The position numbers and the translations under genes are program-made. The notes beneath the pieces are model-generated. The model was given only the letters and a program-made list of their open reading frames with translations. It was not told the DNA's origin and made no database searches. DNA of 64,000 nt from AP-15 sp035503615 (lineage in GTDB: Bacteria > Pseudomonadota > Alphaproteobacteria > ATCC43930 > CGMCC-115725): positions 101,708 through 165,707 of the forward strand of contig DATJTI010000042.1 of assembly GCA_035503615.1 (NCBI GenBank), given 5' to 3'. Position 1 is the first letter of the stretch, and each line of letters begins with the position of its first letter. Below are positions 29,001-36,828 of this stretch, in pieces.

Positions 29001-29750
29001 TCAGGCGCCGAGCCGGGCCATCACGTCCTCGGCCACTTCGAAATTGGCATAGACGTTCTGGACGTCGTCACTGTCCTCGAGCGCTTCGAGCAGCTTGAAC
29101 AGTGCCGCCGCGGTCTCCTCGTCGATCGGTGCCGCACTCTTCGGGCGCCAGACGAGCCGGGCCGAGGCGGCCGGCCCGAAGCGCTGTTCGAGTGCATCGC
29201 GCACGGCATTCAGATCATCGGCGGCGCTGGTCACGACATGCTGCTCGTCGTCGCTGTCGACATTGTCGCCGCCGGCCTCGATGACCGCCTCGAACATCGT
29301 CTCCGCATCGGCGGTCGGCGCGGGATAGACGATCTCGCCGACCCGGTCGAACAGGAAACCGACGCTGTTGGTCTCGCCGAGCGCCCCGCCGGCCTTGGTG
29401 AAGGCGGCGCGGATCTCGCTTGCGGTGCGGTTGCGATTGTCGGTCAGCGCCTCGACGATGACCGCGGTCCCCCCTGGACCATAGCCCTCGTAGCGGACCT
29501 CGTCGTAGGCCGCGTCGCCATCCCCGCCGGCGCCGCGGCGAATCGCGCGATCGACTGTGTCCTTCGGCATGTTGGCTTGGCGCGCGGCCAGCACCGCCGC
29601 CCGCAGGCGCGGGTTCGCCGCCGGATCGGGCAGCCCGGTGCGCGCCGCCGTGGTCAGTTCCCGGATGATCTTTGTAAAGATCTTGCCGCGCTTCTTATCC
29701 TGCGCGCCCTTCCGGTACATGATGTTTTTGAATTGCGAATGGCCGGCCAT
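29001..29750 (-). CDS. YebC/PmpR family transcriptional regulator
   Basis: 249-residue protein of the YebC/TACO1 family, with the N-terminal signature AGHSQFKNIMYRKGAQDKKR and KIFTKIIRELTTAAR. The middle region holds EGYGPGGTAVIVEALTDNRN and the late part GFLFDRVGEIVY. Members act as DNA-binding regulators or as translation factors for polyproline stretches. The several polyproline proteins here (TolA, CpoB, Pal) would be natural targets for the second role. It is a common neighbour of ruvC and is 34 bp upstream of it. Confidence 0.93.
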   Translation of the reverse strand: MAGHSQFKNIMYRKGAQDKKRGKIFTKIIRELTTAARTGLPDPAANPRLRAAVLAARQANMPKDTVDRAIRRGAGGDGDAAYDEVRYEGYGPGGTAVIVEALTDNRNRTASEIRAAFTKAGGALGETNSVGFLFDRVGEIVYPAPTADAETMFEAVIEAGGDNVDSDDEQHVVTSAADDLNAVRDALEQRFGPAASARLVWRPKSAAPIDEETAAALFKLLEALEDSDDVQNVYANFEVAEDVMARLGA

Positions 29751-29932
29751 CGATCTCCGCGCGGCGCCTCGTGGGCAAATTCGTGGTGCAGGCTCCGATG
29801 CGGGCTAACAATCCAATATGGCAGGATTGCGGCACCCGCGCCGGGATCGCCCGTTGCGGTGGCCGCGGCCACCGCCGCCCCAACCGCCGCCAAAGATCAG
29901 GCTTGCACACGATTCCGGCGATCGGCCGGTGC

Positions 29933-31312
29933 CTATTCGGCGACCGCCGGCGATACCGCGAGCAGGTTTTCGTTGTTGATGTCCTCGAGCGAGCGGCCGC
30001 GGGTCTCGGGGATGGTCAGCAGGGTCAGAACGCCGCCCAACACGGCGCAGGCGGCGAGTGCGGCGATCGTCCTGACCTCGCCGACCCGGGCGAACAGCAG
30101 CGGGAACAGAAAGGCGCTGATCGAGGCGCCGATGCGACCGCCGACGACCGAGACGCTCTGCGCCACCGCGCGAACCCGCGTCGGGGCGAGTTCGACGCCG
30201 AGGATGCCGGCGCCACTGACCATGCTCGGGAAGGTGATGAAGACATTGTAGAGGCCGTAGACGACGAGACCCAGCGCCGGCGCGGCCGCCAGCGCGCCGT
30301 GGAATGCGGCGAAGATCCCGAGCATCACCGCCGACATGATCATGCCGATCGCCTGCACCGGCTTGCGGCCGAACCGGTCGAGCGCGAACAGGCTCAGCAG
30401 CAGGGCGGTCGGGATGATAAAGCCGAGTGACATCAACAGCGAAAAGACGACCGGTTCGACCCCGAGCCCCTTGGCAATCAGCGACGGCCCGAACAGGATC
30501 CCGGAATAGACGACGATGTCGAACATCATCCACAACACTGCCGCGGCCAGGATCGGGCCGGCATATTCGCGCACCACCGCGGCGAAATCCCGGCGGTCGA
30601 CCGCCGGCAGCCTGACACCGCGTCGCCCGCTGATTTCGGCCACCACCTGCGCGGCCGCCGCACCATCGCCGGCGAGACGCGCCAGATAGCGCGCCGTTTC
30701 CGGCATCCGTCGCCGCAGATAGAGGACCGACAGCGCCGGCAGCGCGCCGGCGGCGAGCACGATCCGCCATTGCAGACCGGGCGATACGCCGGCAAGCTTC
30801 AGCGCCAGCAGCACGATCCCGGCTGCCGCAGCTCCCAGCCACCACATCACGCCAAAGCCGATGCCGAGCGTCTTGCCGCGGTCGCGGCGGTTGGCGTGCT
30901 CGGCCATGATCGTCGGCGACAGGACGTAATCGGCGCCGACCCCGATCCCGAGCACAAAGCGGATCGCGATCAGCGACCACAGCCCGCCGGCAAAGATTTG
31001 GGCGATTGCGGCGACCGCCATCAGCAGCACGTCGAGACCATAAAACTTTTTCCGCCCGTTCTGGGCCAGGAGGCCGAACAGCACGGCGCCGAAGGCGGCG
31101 CCGACCAGCGCCGAGGCGGCGAGCATCGCGCTCGCGAGGCTCGACACCTTGGCGACGCCAAAGCTCGCCAGCACCAGCGGCAGCACGACGCCGATCGAGG
31201 CCAGATCGTAACCGTCGGTAAAGACGCCCATGCCGGTGGTGAACATGGTGCGGAGGTGAAACCCTTTGAGCGGCTCCTCGTCGAGCCAGCCAAACGCGCT
31301 CGCCTCGGCCAT
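29933..31312 (-). CDS. MFS transporter, sugar/phosphate porter-like
   Basis: 459-residue 12-TM transporter with the sugar-transporter Pfam pattern. TM1 carries MGVFTDGYDLASIGVVLPLV, with the Asp and Tyr typical of phosphate:H+ symporters and niacin/aromatic relatives. The central loop is long, with ARYLARLAGD after the PETR-like motif MPETARYL. LAPTRVRAVAQS and IPETRGRSLEDIN close the second half. It stands alone, and the 182-bp gap to yebC holds nothing recognisable. The substrate is not deducible. Confidence 0.85.
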   Translation of the reverse strand: MAEASAFGWLDEEPLKGFHLRTMFTTGMGVFTDGYDLASIGVVLPLVLASFGVAKVSSLASAMLAASALVGAAFGAVLFGLLAQNGRKKFYGLDVLLMAVAAIAQIFAGGLWSLIAIRFVLGIGVGADYVLSPTIMAEHANRRDRGKTLGIGFGVMWWLGAAAAGIVLLALKLAGVSPGLQWRIVLAAGALPALSVLYLRRRMPETARYLARLAGDGAAAAQVVAEISGRRGVRLPAVDRRDFAAVVREYAGPILAAAVLWMMFDIVVYSGILFGPSLIAKGLGVEPVVFSLLMSLGFIIPTALLLSLFALDRFGRKPVQAIGMIMSAVMLGIFAAFHGALAAAPALGLVVYGLYNVFITFPSMVSGAGILGVELAPTRVRAVAQSVSVVGGRIGASISAFLFPLLFARVGEVRTIAALAACAVLGGVLTLLTIPETRGRSLEDINNENLLAVSPAVAE

Positions 31313-31447
31313 CTGCGCACCTTTCGCTAATGCAGACGGCGCGCAGCCCTATCCCGCCTCGATGACCCGGTGATTGCCGCGAGATGACGCTTCGATGATG
31401 GGCGGCGGCGTTGCCGCCTCAGGATGACAGCCAGCGGCATTGCCGCT

Positions 31448-32263
31448 TCACTGCCGCGGCATCGCCGGCGCCAGCCGGCCGCCGATTCGCACCGGCTCGA
31501 CCCGCCGCGCAAGCCCGCTCGCATCATCGGTTTCCACCAGCACGCCACACAGCGTGCCTTCGCCCTCGGCGACCTGCGGCCGATCGCCCGGCATCTTAGT
31601 TACAAAGCGCCGCACCGCCGGACCCTTCTGCAGCCCGATCACCGAATCATAATCACCGCACATGCCGGCATCGGTCTGATAGGCGGTGCCTCCCGGCAGG
31701 ATCTGCGCGTCGCCAGTCGGGATGTGCGAATGGGTCCCGAGCACCGCCGAGACGCGGCCATCGGCGAAATGACCGAGGGCCATCTTCTCGCTCGACGCCT
31801 CGGCGTGAAAATCGACAATGATCGCCGCCACCCCGGCGCCGAGCGGATGATCGGCGAGGATCGCATCCAGCCGGGCGAACGGGTCGTCGAGCGCGTCCAT
31901 GAAGAGCCGGCCCATCAGATTGATCACCAGCGCCTTGCGCCCGTCGGCCAACGGCTGCAGGCGCCACCCGGCACCGGGTGTGCCGGCCGGAAAGTTCGCC
32001 GGTCGCAGCACGCAGGGATCGCGCTCGATATACGTGATCAGTTCACGCTGGTCCCAGACATGATTGCCGGTGGTCAGCACGTCAACACCGCAATCATAGA
32101 ACTCGCCGCATAGCCGCTCGGTCAGGCCGAACCCGTGCGCCGCGTTCTCGGCATTGACGACGACGAGATCGAGCGCGAGGGCACGGCGCAGGCTCGGCAG
32201 ATGCTGCCGCACCGCCTCTCGTCCCGGCCGTCCCATCACATCGCCACACAGCAGCAGGTTCAT
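31448..32263 (-). CDS. YmdB-type metallophosphoesterase (TIGR00282 family)
   Basis: 271-residue phosphodiesterase. It has the metal-binding motifs LCGDVMGRPGR, VNAENAAHGFG, TTGNHVWDQRE, VDFHAEASSEK and GTHSHIPTGD in family order. In Bacillus the homologue YmdB is a 2',3'-cyclic nucleotide phosphodiesterase acting in biofilm and RNA turnover. In alphaproteobacteria the gene is usually near zapA, the 6S RNA and a 5-formyl-THF cyclo-ligase gene; the cyclo-ligase gene is not seen here. Confidence 0.92.
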   Translation of the reverse strand: MNLLLCGDVMGRPGREAVRQHLPSLRRALALDLVVVNAENAAHGFGLTERLCGEFYDCGVDVLTTGNHVWDQRELITYIERDPCVLRPANFPAGTPGAGWRLQPLADGRKALVINLMGRLFMDALDDPFARLDAILADHPLGAGVAAIIVDFHAEASSEKMALGHFADGRVSAVLGTHSHIPTGDAQILPGGTAYQTDAGMCGDYDSVIGLQKGPAVRRFVTKMPGDRPQVAEGEGTLCGVLVETDDASGLARRVEPVRIGGRLAPAMPRQ

Positions 32264-32451
32264 CGTTACGGCACCGCCCTTCCTGCCCTTGTCGGATCAG
32301 TCCGCCAACGCCGGGACTCGGGGAAGCGGAGCTGCGGCGAGGACGCTTCGACCCCCGCTGTCGCGAGGATCACAGCCAGCGCATCTCGCCTTCTCTTCCG
32401 GCAGCGGCGAGCGGTCGGAACAGATTGCGGGGTGGAGCCGCCTCGGCCGTT

Positions 32452-32599
32452 GGCATTGCAATCCCACCGTGGCCCGCCGTAGCAGGTGGGCGCCATATGC
32501 CACGGCCACGACCGTGGCAGGGACAGCACCCAAGAGGTAGGTATCGGCCCCGGGGCAACATGCGGCCTGACGCACCGCGCAGCCCCATCCCGCAATGCC
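32452..32599 (-). ncRNA. ssrS: 6S RNA
   Basis: About 148 nt on the minus strand between zapA and ymdB, the usual alphaproteobacterial location. The ends pair: GGCATTGC (5', at 32599-32592) with GCAATGCC (3', at 32459-32452). The middle holds a central-bubble-like GGGGCCGATACC followed by CTCTTGGGTGCT, matching the pattern of the E. coli 6S region around GAGCCGAUAU...AAGAAUGUGGCGCU. The apical hairpin is GCCACGG-TCGTGG-CCGTGGC. 6S RNA mimics an open promoter and inhibits sigma70 RNA polymerase. Exact ends are estimates. Confidence 0.85.
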
Positions 32600-32600
32600 A

Positions 32601-32629
32601 AAGCTAGGGGCTCTCCAACCGCGCCGCAA
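32601..32629 (-). promoter_or_regulatory. Sigma70-type promoter of the 6S RNA inside the zapA 3' end
   Basis: Minus-strand TTGCGG (32629-32624), 17-bp spacer, TAGCTT (32606-32601). The predicted RNA start is about 2-7 bp downstream. The zapA stop codon TAG (32606-32604) forms the first three bases of the -10 hexamer. Supported by spacing and position; no expression data. Confidence 0.5.
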
Positions 32630-32942
32630 GCGCTTCGAGCCGCTGGGCGAGACCGTGGACCCCGCTCGCCGCGGCATCGTCGGCTTCGGCCATGTCGGTT
32701 TCGGCGGCGCGCAGCCGGCTGCGTTCCTCCTGCAACGCCTCGTTGGCGTCCGACAGTTCATCGGCGATGACCAGTGCTGCGAGCAGCAGCAGGCGCGCCT
32801 CACCGACCTGCCCGACATTCTTGACGAACTCGCCGACCCGCGCATCGACATACTGGGCGAGACGGCGGATGCGCGGCTCCTGCCCGTCCTCGCAGCTGAT
32901 CTTGTACGGGTGCCGGTTGACGGTCACCGCGACTTCGCCCAT
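32604..32942 (-). CDS. zapA: Cell division protein ZapA
   Basis: 112-residue FtsZ-ring-associated protein. The start at 32942 (MGEVAVTVNRHPYKISCEDG) follows a GGGGGA stretch. The N-terminal beta domain carries GQEPRIRRLAQYVDARV. A C-terminal coiled coil (LSDANEALQEERSRLRAAE) mediates dimerisation and FtsZ-filament bundling. It is followed immediately by the 6S RNA promoter and preceded by a small coiled-coil gene one base away. Confidence 0.92.
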   Translation of the reverse strand: MGEVAVTVNRHPYKISCEDGQEPRIRRLAQYVDARVGEFVKNVGQVGEARLLLLAALVIADELSDANEALQEERSRLRAAETDMAEADDAAASGVHGLAQRLEALAARLESP

Positions 32943-32943
32943 G

Positions 32944-33174
32944 TCATCCCCCTTCCCCCAATGCCCGGTCGACCCGGGCCAGAGCCTCGTCGACACGCAT
33001 GGCGATTTCGCCCGCCGCCCGGCGCAGCCGCGCATTTTCCGCCGCCGCCGGCGCGGCGCGGCTGTCCCCTGCGCCGCTGCCCCCTGTGCTGATGCCTGAC
33101 CCGGCGGCGAGGGCTGCTTCGAGCCGTGCCACCGCGCGTTCGAGGCGGTCGAGCGCTTCGCCGAGCCGGCTCAC
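32944..33174 (-). CDS. DUF4164-like small coiled-coil protein
   Basis: 76-residue protein with two heptad-rich helices (RLGEALDRLERAVARLEAAL and ENARLRRAAGEIAMRVDEALARV) joined by a Gly/Ser linker. Small proteins of this kind precede zapA in many alphaproteobacteria and are labelled DUF4164; function unknown, plausibly cell division. Its stop is one base from the zapA start, so the two are coupled. The start is taken at 33174. Confidence 0.7.
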   Translation of the reverse strand: MSRLGEALDRLERAVARLEAALAAGSGISTGGSGAGDSRAAPAAAENARLRRAAGEIAMRVDEALARVDRALGEGG

Positions 33175-33217
33175 CCGTCAGCTCCGTCCAGCAGCCCCGC
33201 GGCTGGTGCCGATGCGC

Positions 33218-34177
33218 TCAGCGCACCCGCTCGTATTTCTGCAGCGAGCGGATGTAATCGGGGCGCGGCTTGTCGGGGTAGAATTGCGGCCATTGCGTCC
33301 ACGACACCTCGCCGACATAGAGATCGCCGCGGCTATCGACGGTGAGCCCGTGCGGCCCGAGAAACGAGGTCGGCGCCGTCCCGGCATGCATGTCGCCAAA
33401 CCGCGACAGCAAATTCCCCTTGTTGTCGACGATGCTGACGCGCGGTCCGAGATTGGGGCTGTTGCGGTTGACCGGCTGCACCGGTCCCAGCTCGCCGATA
33501 TAGGCGACCGGGTGCCGCGTATAATCCATGTAGAGCCCGCATGGCCGATGCAAATTGTTCCACTGCGCCTCGTATTTGCCGTTGCCGTCAAACACCTGGA
33601 CGCGGTGGTTCTCGCGATCGGCGACATAGACCCAGCCATCGGCATCGGTGCAGATGTTGTGCACGCTGTTGAACTCGCCGGGGTTGGTGCCGGGACCGCC
33701 CCACGACATCAGCAATTTGCCGTCGGGCGAATATTTGTGGACCTTGGCGTTGCCATAGCCGTCGGAGACGTAGATTTCGCCTTTCGGCGACAGTGCGGTG
33801 TGGGTACAGCGATGAAACGGCTCGCCGCTCATATAGGGGGCGGGCTTGCCGGGCACGCCGAGCTCAAGCAGCACCTTGCCGTCAAGCGAGCATTTGCGCA
33901 CGAAATGGCCGCCATCGTCGGTCAGGTAGATCGAATCATCCGGGCCCATATGGACGCCGTGCGCCCGCGGAAACTGCCCCTCGCCCCAGGAGCGCAGAAA
34001 ATTGCCATTGCGGTCGAACACCATGACCGGGTGCTCGCCGCGATTGAACACATAGACGTTGTCGCTCTTGTCGACGCCGACCGCACCAACCTCCTTGAAC
34101 GACCAGCCATCCGGCAGCTTCGCCCAATCCTCGATGATCCGATATTTGTAGTCGCCATCGCCGACGATGATTGGCAT
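33218..34177 (-). CDS. NHL-repeat beta-propeller protein (PAL-lyase-like), copy 1
   Basis: 319-residue six-bladed propeller related to the lyase domain of peptidylglycine alpha-amidating monooxygenase. Start at 34177 with AGGAGAG upstream. NHL blades are visible: NGNFLRSWGEGQFPRAHGVH, YVSDGYGNAKVHKYSPDG, ADRENHRVQVFDGNGKYEAQ and RFGDMHAG...FLGPHGLTVDSRGD. The metal-site-like phrases FHRCTHTALSP and HRPCGLYM are conserved among the three copies in this window. No signal peptide, so probably cytoplasmic. Function unknown; a ring- or amide-cleaving catabolic role is only a guess from its neighbours. Confidence 0.85.
   Translation of the reverse strand: MPIIVGDGDYKYRIIEDWAKLPDGWSFKEVGAVGVDKSDNVYVFNRGEHPVMVFDRNGNFLRSWGEGQFPRAHGVHMGPDDSIYLTDDGGHFVRKCSLDGKVLLELGVPGKPAPYMSGEPFHRCTHTALSPKGEIYVSDGYGNAKVHKYSPDGKLLMSWGGPGTNPGEFNSVHNICTDADGWVYVADRENHRVQVFDGNGKYEAQWNNLHRPCGLYMDYTRHPVAYIGELGPVQPVNRNSPNLGPRVSIVDNKGNLLSRFGDMHAGTAPTSFLGPHGLTVDSRGDLYVGEVSWTQWPQFYPDKPRPDYIRSLQKYERVR
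33527..33661. repeat. Gene-conversion tract, copy A (partner at 34594-34728)
   Basis: These 135 bp match 34594-34728 at every position except one (33575 T versus 34642 C), while the genes on either side differ much more, including at silent sites. This points to recent recombination between the tandem NHL genes. Confidence 0.8.
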
Positions 34178-34257
34178 GTTCTTCTCTCCTTTGTTTGTTC
34201 GTCGCTCCGATGTGAGCGGAGATACTGAGAGGATCGCTCGGGCTCGCGCCATCCGGA

Positions 34258-34277
34258 ATGCCCGCTTTCGCGGGCAT
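34258..34277. repeat. REP-like hairpin between the two NHL genes
   Basis: ATGCCCGC-TTTC-GCGGGCAT, a perfect 8-bp stem with a 4-nt loop, in the 119-bp gap between NHL copies 1 and 2. The wording (CCCGCTTTCGCGGG...ATGAC) resembles dispersed palindromes found in many Proteobacteria. It may also cap the 3' end of the copy 2 transcript. Confidence 0.55.
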
Positions 34278-34296
34278 GACGGTCCAGGAACAGGGT

Positions 34297-35247
34297 TCAG
34301 TGCACGCGCTCGTACTTCTGCAGGGCGCGCAGTCCGGGCGGGTGCGGCTGGTCCGGGAACAGCCCCGGCCACAAGGTCCAGCACACCTCGCCGACATAAA
34401 GGTCGCCCCGGCTGTCGACCGCGAGCCCGTGCGGCCCGATGAACGAGGTCGGCGCCGTGCCGGCAAACGGGTCGCCGATCCGCGACAAGAGCTTGCCCCC
34501 GTTGTCGACGATGCTGACCCGCGGTCCGAGATTGGCGTTGAGGCGATTGACCGAAAGCTCGCCGATGTAGCAGACCGGCTGATGGGTATAGGGCATGTAG
34601 AGCCCGCATGGCCGATGCAAATTGTTCCACTGCGCCTCGTACTTGCCGTTGCCGTCAAACACCTGGACGCGGTGGTTCTCGCGATCGGCGACATAGACCC
34701 AGCCATCGGCATCGGTGCAGATGTTGTGGACAAGATTGAACTGGCCGGGATCGCTGCCGGGTTCGCCCCACGACATCAACAACCGGCCATCGGGCGAATA
34801 TTTGTGCACCCTGGCATTGCCATAGCCATCGGAGACGTAGATCTCGCCCTTCGGCGACAATGCCGTATGGGTGCAGCGGTTGAACGGCTCGCCGGAGAGA
34901 TAGGGGGCGGGCTTGCCAGGCACGCCGAGCTCGAGCAGCACCTTGCCGTCCTCGATCCGGCATTTGCGCACGAAATGGCCGCCATCATCGGTCAGATAGA
35001 TCGAATCGTCCGCGCCCATATGGACGCCGTGCGCCCGCGGATACTGCCCCTCGCCCCAGGAGCGCAGGAAATTGCCGTTGCGATCGAACACCATCATCGG
35101 ATGTTCGCCGCGGCCGAAAGCGTAGACGTTGTCGTTCTTGTCGACGCCGACCGCGGCGACTTCCTTGAACGACCAGCCCTCGGGCAATTTCGCCCAGTTC
35201 TCGATGATGCGGTACTGATAGTCGCCCTGGCCAACGACGGTCGCCAT
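34297..35247 (-). CDS. NHL-repeat beta-propeller protein (PAL-lyase-like), copy 2
   Basis: 316-residue paralogue of the gene at 33218, in tandem with it. The start at 35247 (MATVVGQGDYQYRIIENWAK) follows GGGAGGG. It has the same blade series and ends in QKYERVH, as copy 1 ends in QKYERVR. A 135-bp stretch is almost identical to copy 1 although overall divergence is clear. The pair sits between zapA and tkt, with an LLM monooxygenase divergent from it. Cytoplasmic by lack of a signal peptide; function unknown. Confidence 0.85.
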   Translation of the reverse strand: MATVVGQGDYQYRIIENWAKLPEGWSFKEVAAVGVDKNDNVYAFGRGEHPMMVFDRNGNFLRSWGEGQYPRAHGVHMGADDSIYLTDDGGHFVRKCRIEDGKVLLELGVPGKPAPYLSGEPFNRCTHTALSPKGEIYVSDGYGNARVHKYSPDGRLLMSWGEPGSDPGQFNLVHNICTDADGWVYVADRENHRVQVFDGNGKYEAQWNNLHRPCGLYMPYTHQPVCYIGELSVNRLNANLGPRVSIVDNGGKLLSRIGDPFAGTAPTSFIGPHGLAVDSRGDLYVGEVCWTLWPGLFPDQPHPPGLRALQKYERVH

Positions 35248-35514
35248 GCCCGGCCCTCCCTCGGATGTTCCGGCCCTTCAATGCTCTGGGCGAGCCTAGC
35301 GAACCACCCGGCCGGAAACAATCCTGCTGCGCCGGTCCGGGGTCGGCATCAGGCGGGCGCTGCGGCGTATCGCCAGCGCCATGGCACGCGGCCCTTGCCG
35401 GCGATCAGGCGAGGGGTGCGCCGACCAACCTCATCCGGGATATGATGATCCGGGCGGGAACAGCCGAAGGGTGAGATCTTGGACGGCGACATCGGATGCG
35501 GCGGGCGGGCGGCG

Positions 35515-36618
35515 ATGGGCAGCGCCAACCGGCTCAAGCTGGGCCTCTTCGGCGCCAACTGCTCGTCCGGCCGGGCGGTGACGACGGTGCCGGAGCGCTG
35601 GTCGGGGAACTGGCTCGATTGCGTCCGCCTGGCGCAGCTGGCCGATCGGGCCGGCATTGAATTCATGCTGCCGATCGGGCGCTGGAAGGGGTATGGCGGC
35701 GCCACCGATTACCAGGGGGCCACGTGGGAGACCGTGACCTGGGCCTGCGGATTGCTGGCCCGGACCGAGCGGCTCACCGTATTCGGCACGGTGCATGCGC
35801 CATTGCTCGCGCCGCTGATCGCCGCCAAGGAATTCGCCACCGCCGACCATATCGGCGAAGGTCGCTTCGGGCTCAATCTCGTGTGCGGCTGGAACGAGGG
35901 CGAGTTCGAGATGTTCGGGGCGACGCTGCGCGATCACGAGACGCGGTATGAATACGCGCAGGAATGGCTCGATATCGTCAAGCTCGCCTGGTCGGCGGCC
36001 GAGGATTTTGATTTCACTGGCCGTTTCTTCACATTAAAGGGGATCCGCTCCAAGCCCAAGCCGCATGGCGACACCCGCCCGCTGCTGATGAATGCCGGCG
36101 CGTCGGCGACCGGCCAAGCCTTTGCGATCCGCAATTGCGACGCGCTGTTTTCAAACGTGTCACACGGGATCTCGTTCGACGAGACGGCAGCTCACATCGG
36201 CCGCGTGCGGGCGACGGCCCGACAGGCGGGTCGCGACATCGACGTCTATACGGTAGGGGTCGTCACCTGCCGTCCGACCGGGCCGGAAGCGCAGGATTAT
36301 TATCGGCATGCGGTCATCGACCATGCCGATTGGGCAGCGGTCGACAACATTCTGGCAATGCGCAATATCACCTCGCAAACCCATTCGCCCGAGGCGTTCC
36401 AGCGGCTGCGCGCGCACCAGGCCAACGGCATGGGCGGGCTGCCCCTGGTCGGCGACCCGGACCGGGTGGCGAGCGAGTTGGCGCAGTTGGCGGCGGCAGG
36501 GCTGACCGGGATCGCCATCTCTTTTGTCAATTATCTCGACGAATTGCCGTATTTCTGCGCCGAGGTGCTGCCGCGCCTGGCGCGCGCCGGGTTGCGCCAG
36601 CGCCCGCCAGCGCAATAG
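35515..36618 (+). CDS. LLM class flavin-dependent monooxygenase (RutA/SfnG-like)
   Basis: 367-residue luciferase-like TIM barrel that uses reduced FMN and O2. Family phrases include LADRAGIEFMLPIGRWKG, DHIGEGRFGLNLVCGWNEGE and FEMFG...HETRYEYAQEWLDI. The late segment GTADSV-like motif is replaced by LVGDPDRVASELAQLAAAG. Relatives oxidise pyrimidines, sulfones or alkanesulfonates. The ATG at 35515 has a weak GGCGG upstream; a TTG at 35479 behind AAGG is an alternative start adding 12 residues. It is divergent from the tandem NHL genes, suggesting shared control in the 35248-35514 gap, where no clear promoter was found. Confidence 0.85.
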   Translation: MGSANRLKLGLFGANCSSGRAVTTVPERWSGNWLDCVRLAQLADRAGIEFMLPIGRWKGYGGATDYQGATWETVTWACGLLARTERLTVFGTVHAPLLAPLIAAKEFATADHIGEGRFGLNLVCGWNEGEFEMFGATLRDHETRYEYAQEWLDIVKLAWSAAEDFDFTGRFFTLKGIRSKPKPHGDTRPLLMNAGASATGQAFAIRNCDALFSNVSHGISFDETAAHIGRVRATARQAGRDIDVYTVGVVTCRPTGPEAQDYYRHAVIDHADWAAVDNILAMRNITSQTHSPEAFQRLRAHQANGMGGLPLVGDPDRVASELAQLAAAGLTGIAISFVNYLDELPYFCAEVLPRLARAGLRQRPPAQ

Positions 36619-36619
36619 T

Positions 36620-36828
36620 GCGCCCAAGGCGGATGCCGGCCCAAGGCGGATGCCCGGCCCAAGGCGGAGGTCAGCGGTCATCGCGACGTCTTGACGGATG
36701 TCGTCACCACCGCTTCCTCGGGTGAGCGCTGCGTGCCGCCATCCGAGGAATCCGAGGAATCCGAGGATGCAGCCGGAGCGGCGCTCGCCCGCGCTTGCTC
36801 TCGTCGCAGCGGGCATTATCCTGCCGGG
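36620..36828. repeat. Short tandem repeats upstream of transketolase
   Basis: Two simple repeats lie in the spacer. Three copies of GCCCAAGGCGGA occupy about 36622-36668. Three perfect copies of the 9-mer ATCCGAGGA occupy 36741-36767. The reading frame of tkt is open through the second repeat, but the true start is downstream at 36829. Confidence 0.6.

Noticed and set aside
32264..32451. Small ORF or cyclo-ligase remnant between 6S RNA and ymdB
   Set aside because: Only very short frames exist; none shows similarity to 5-formyl-THF cyclo-ligase, so it is treated as untranslated leader of ymdB.
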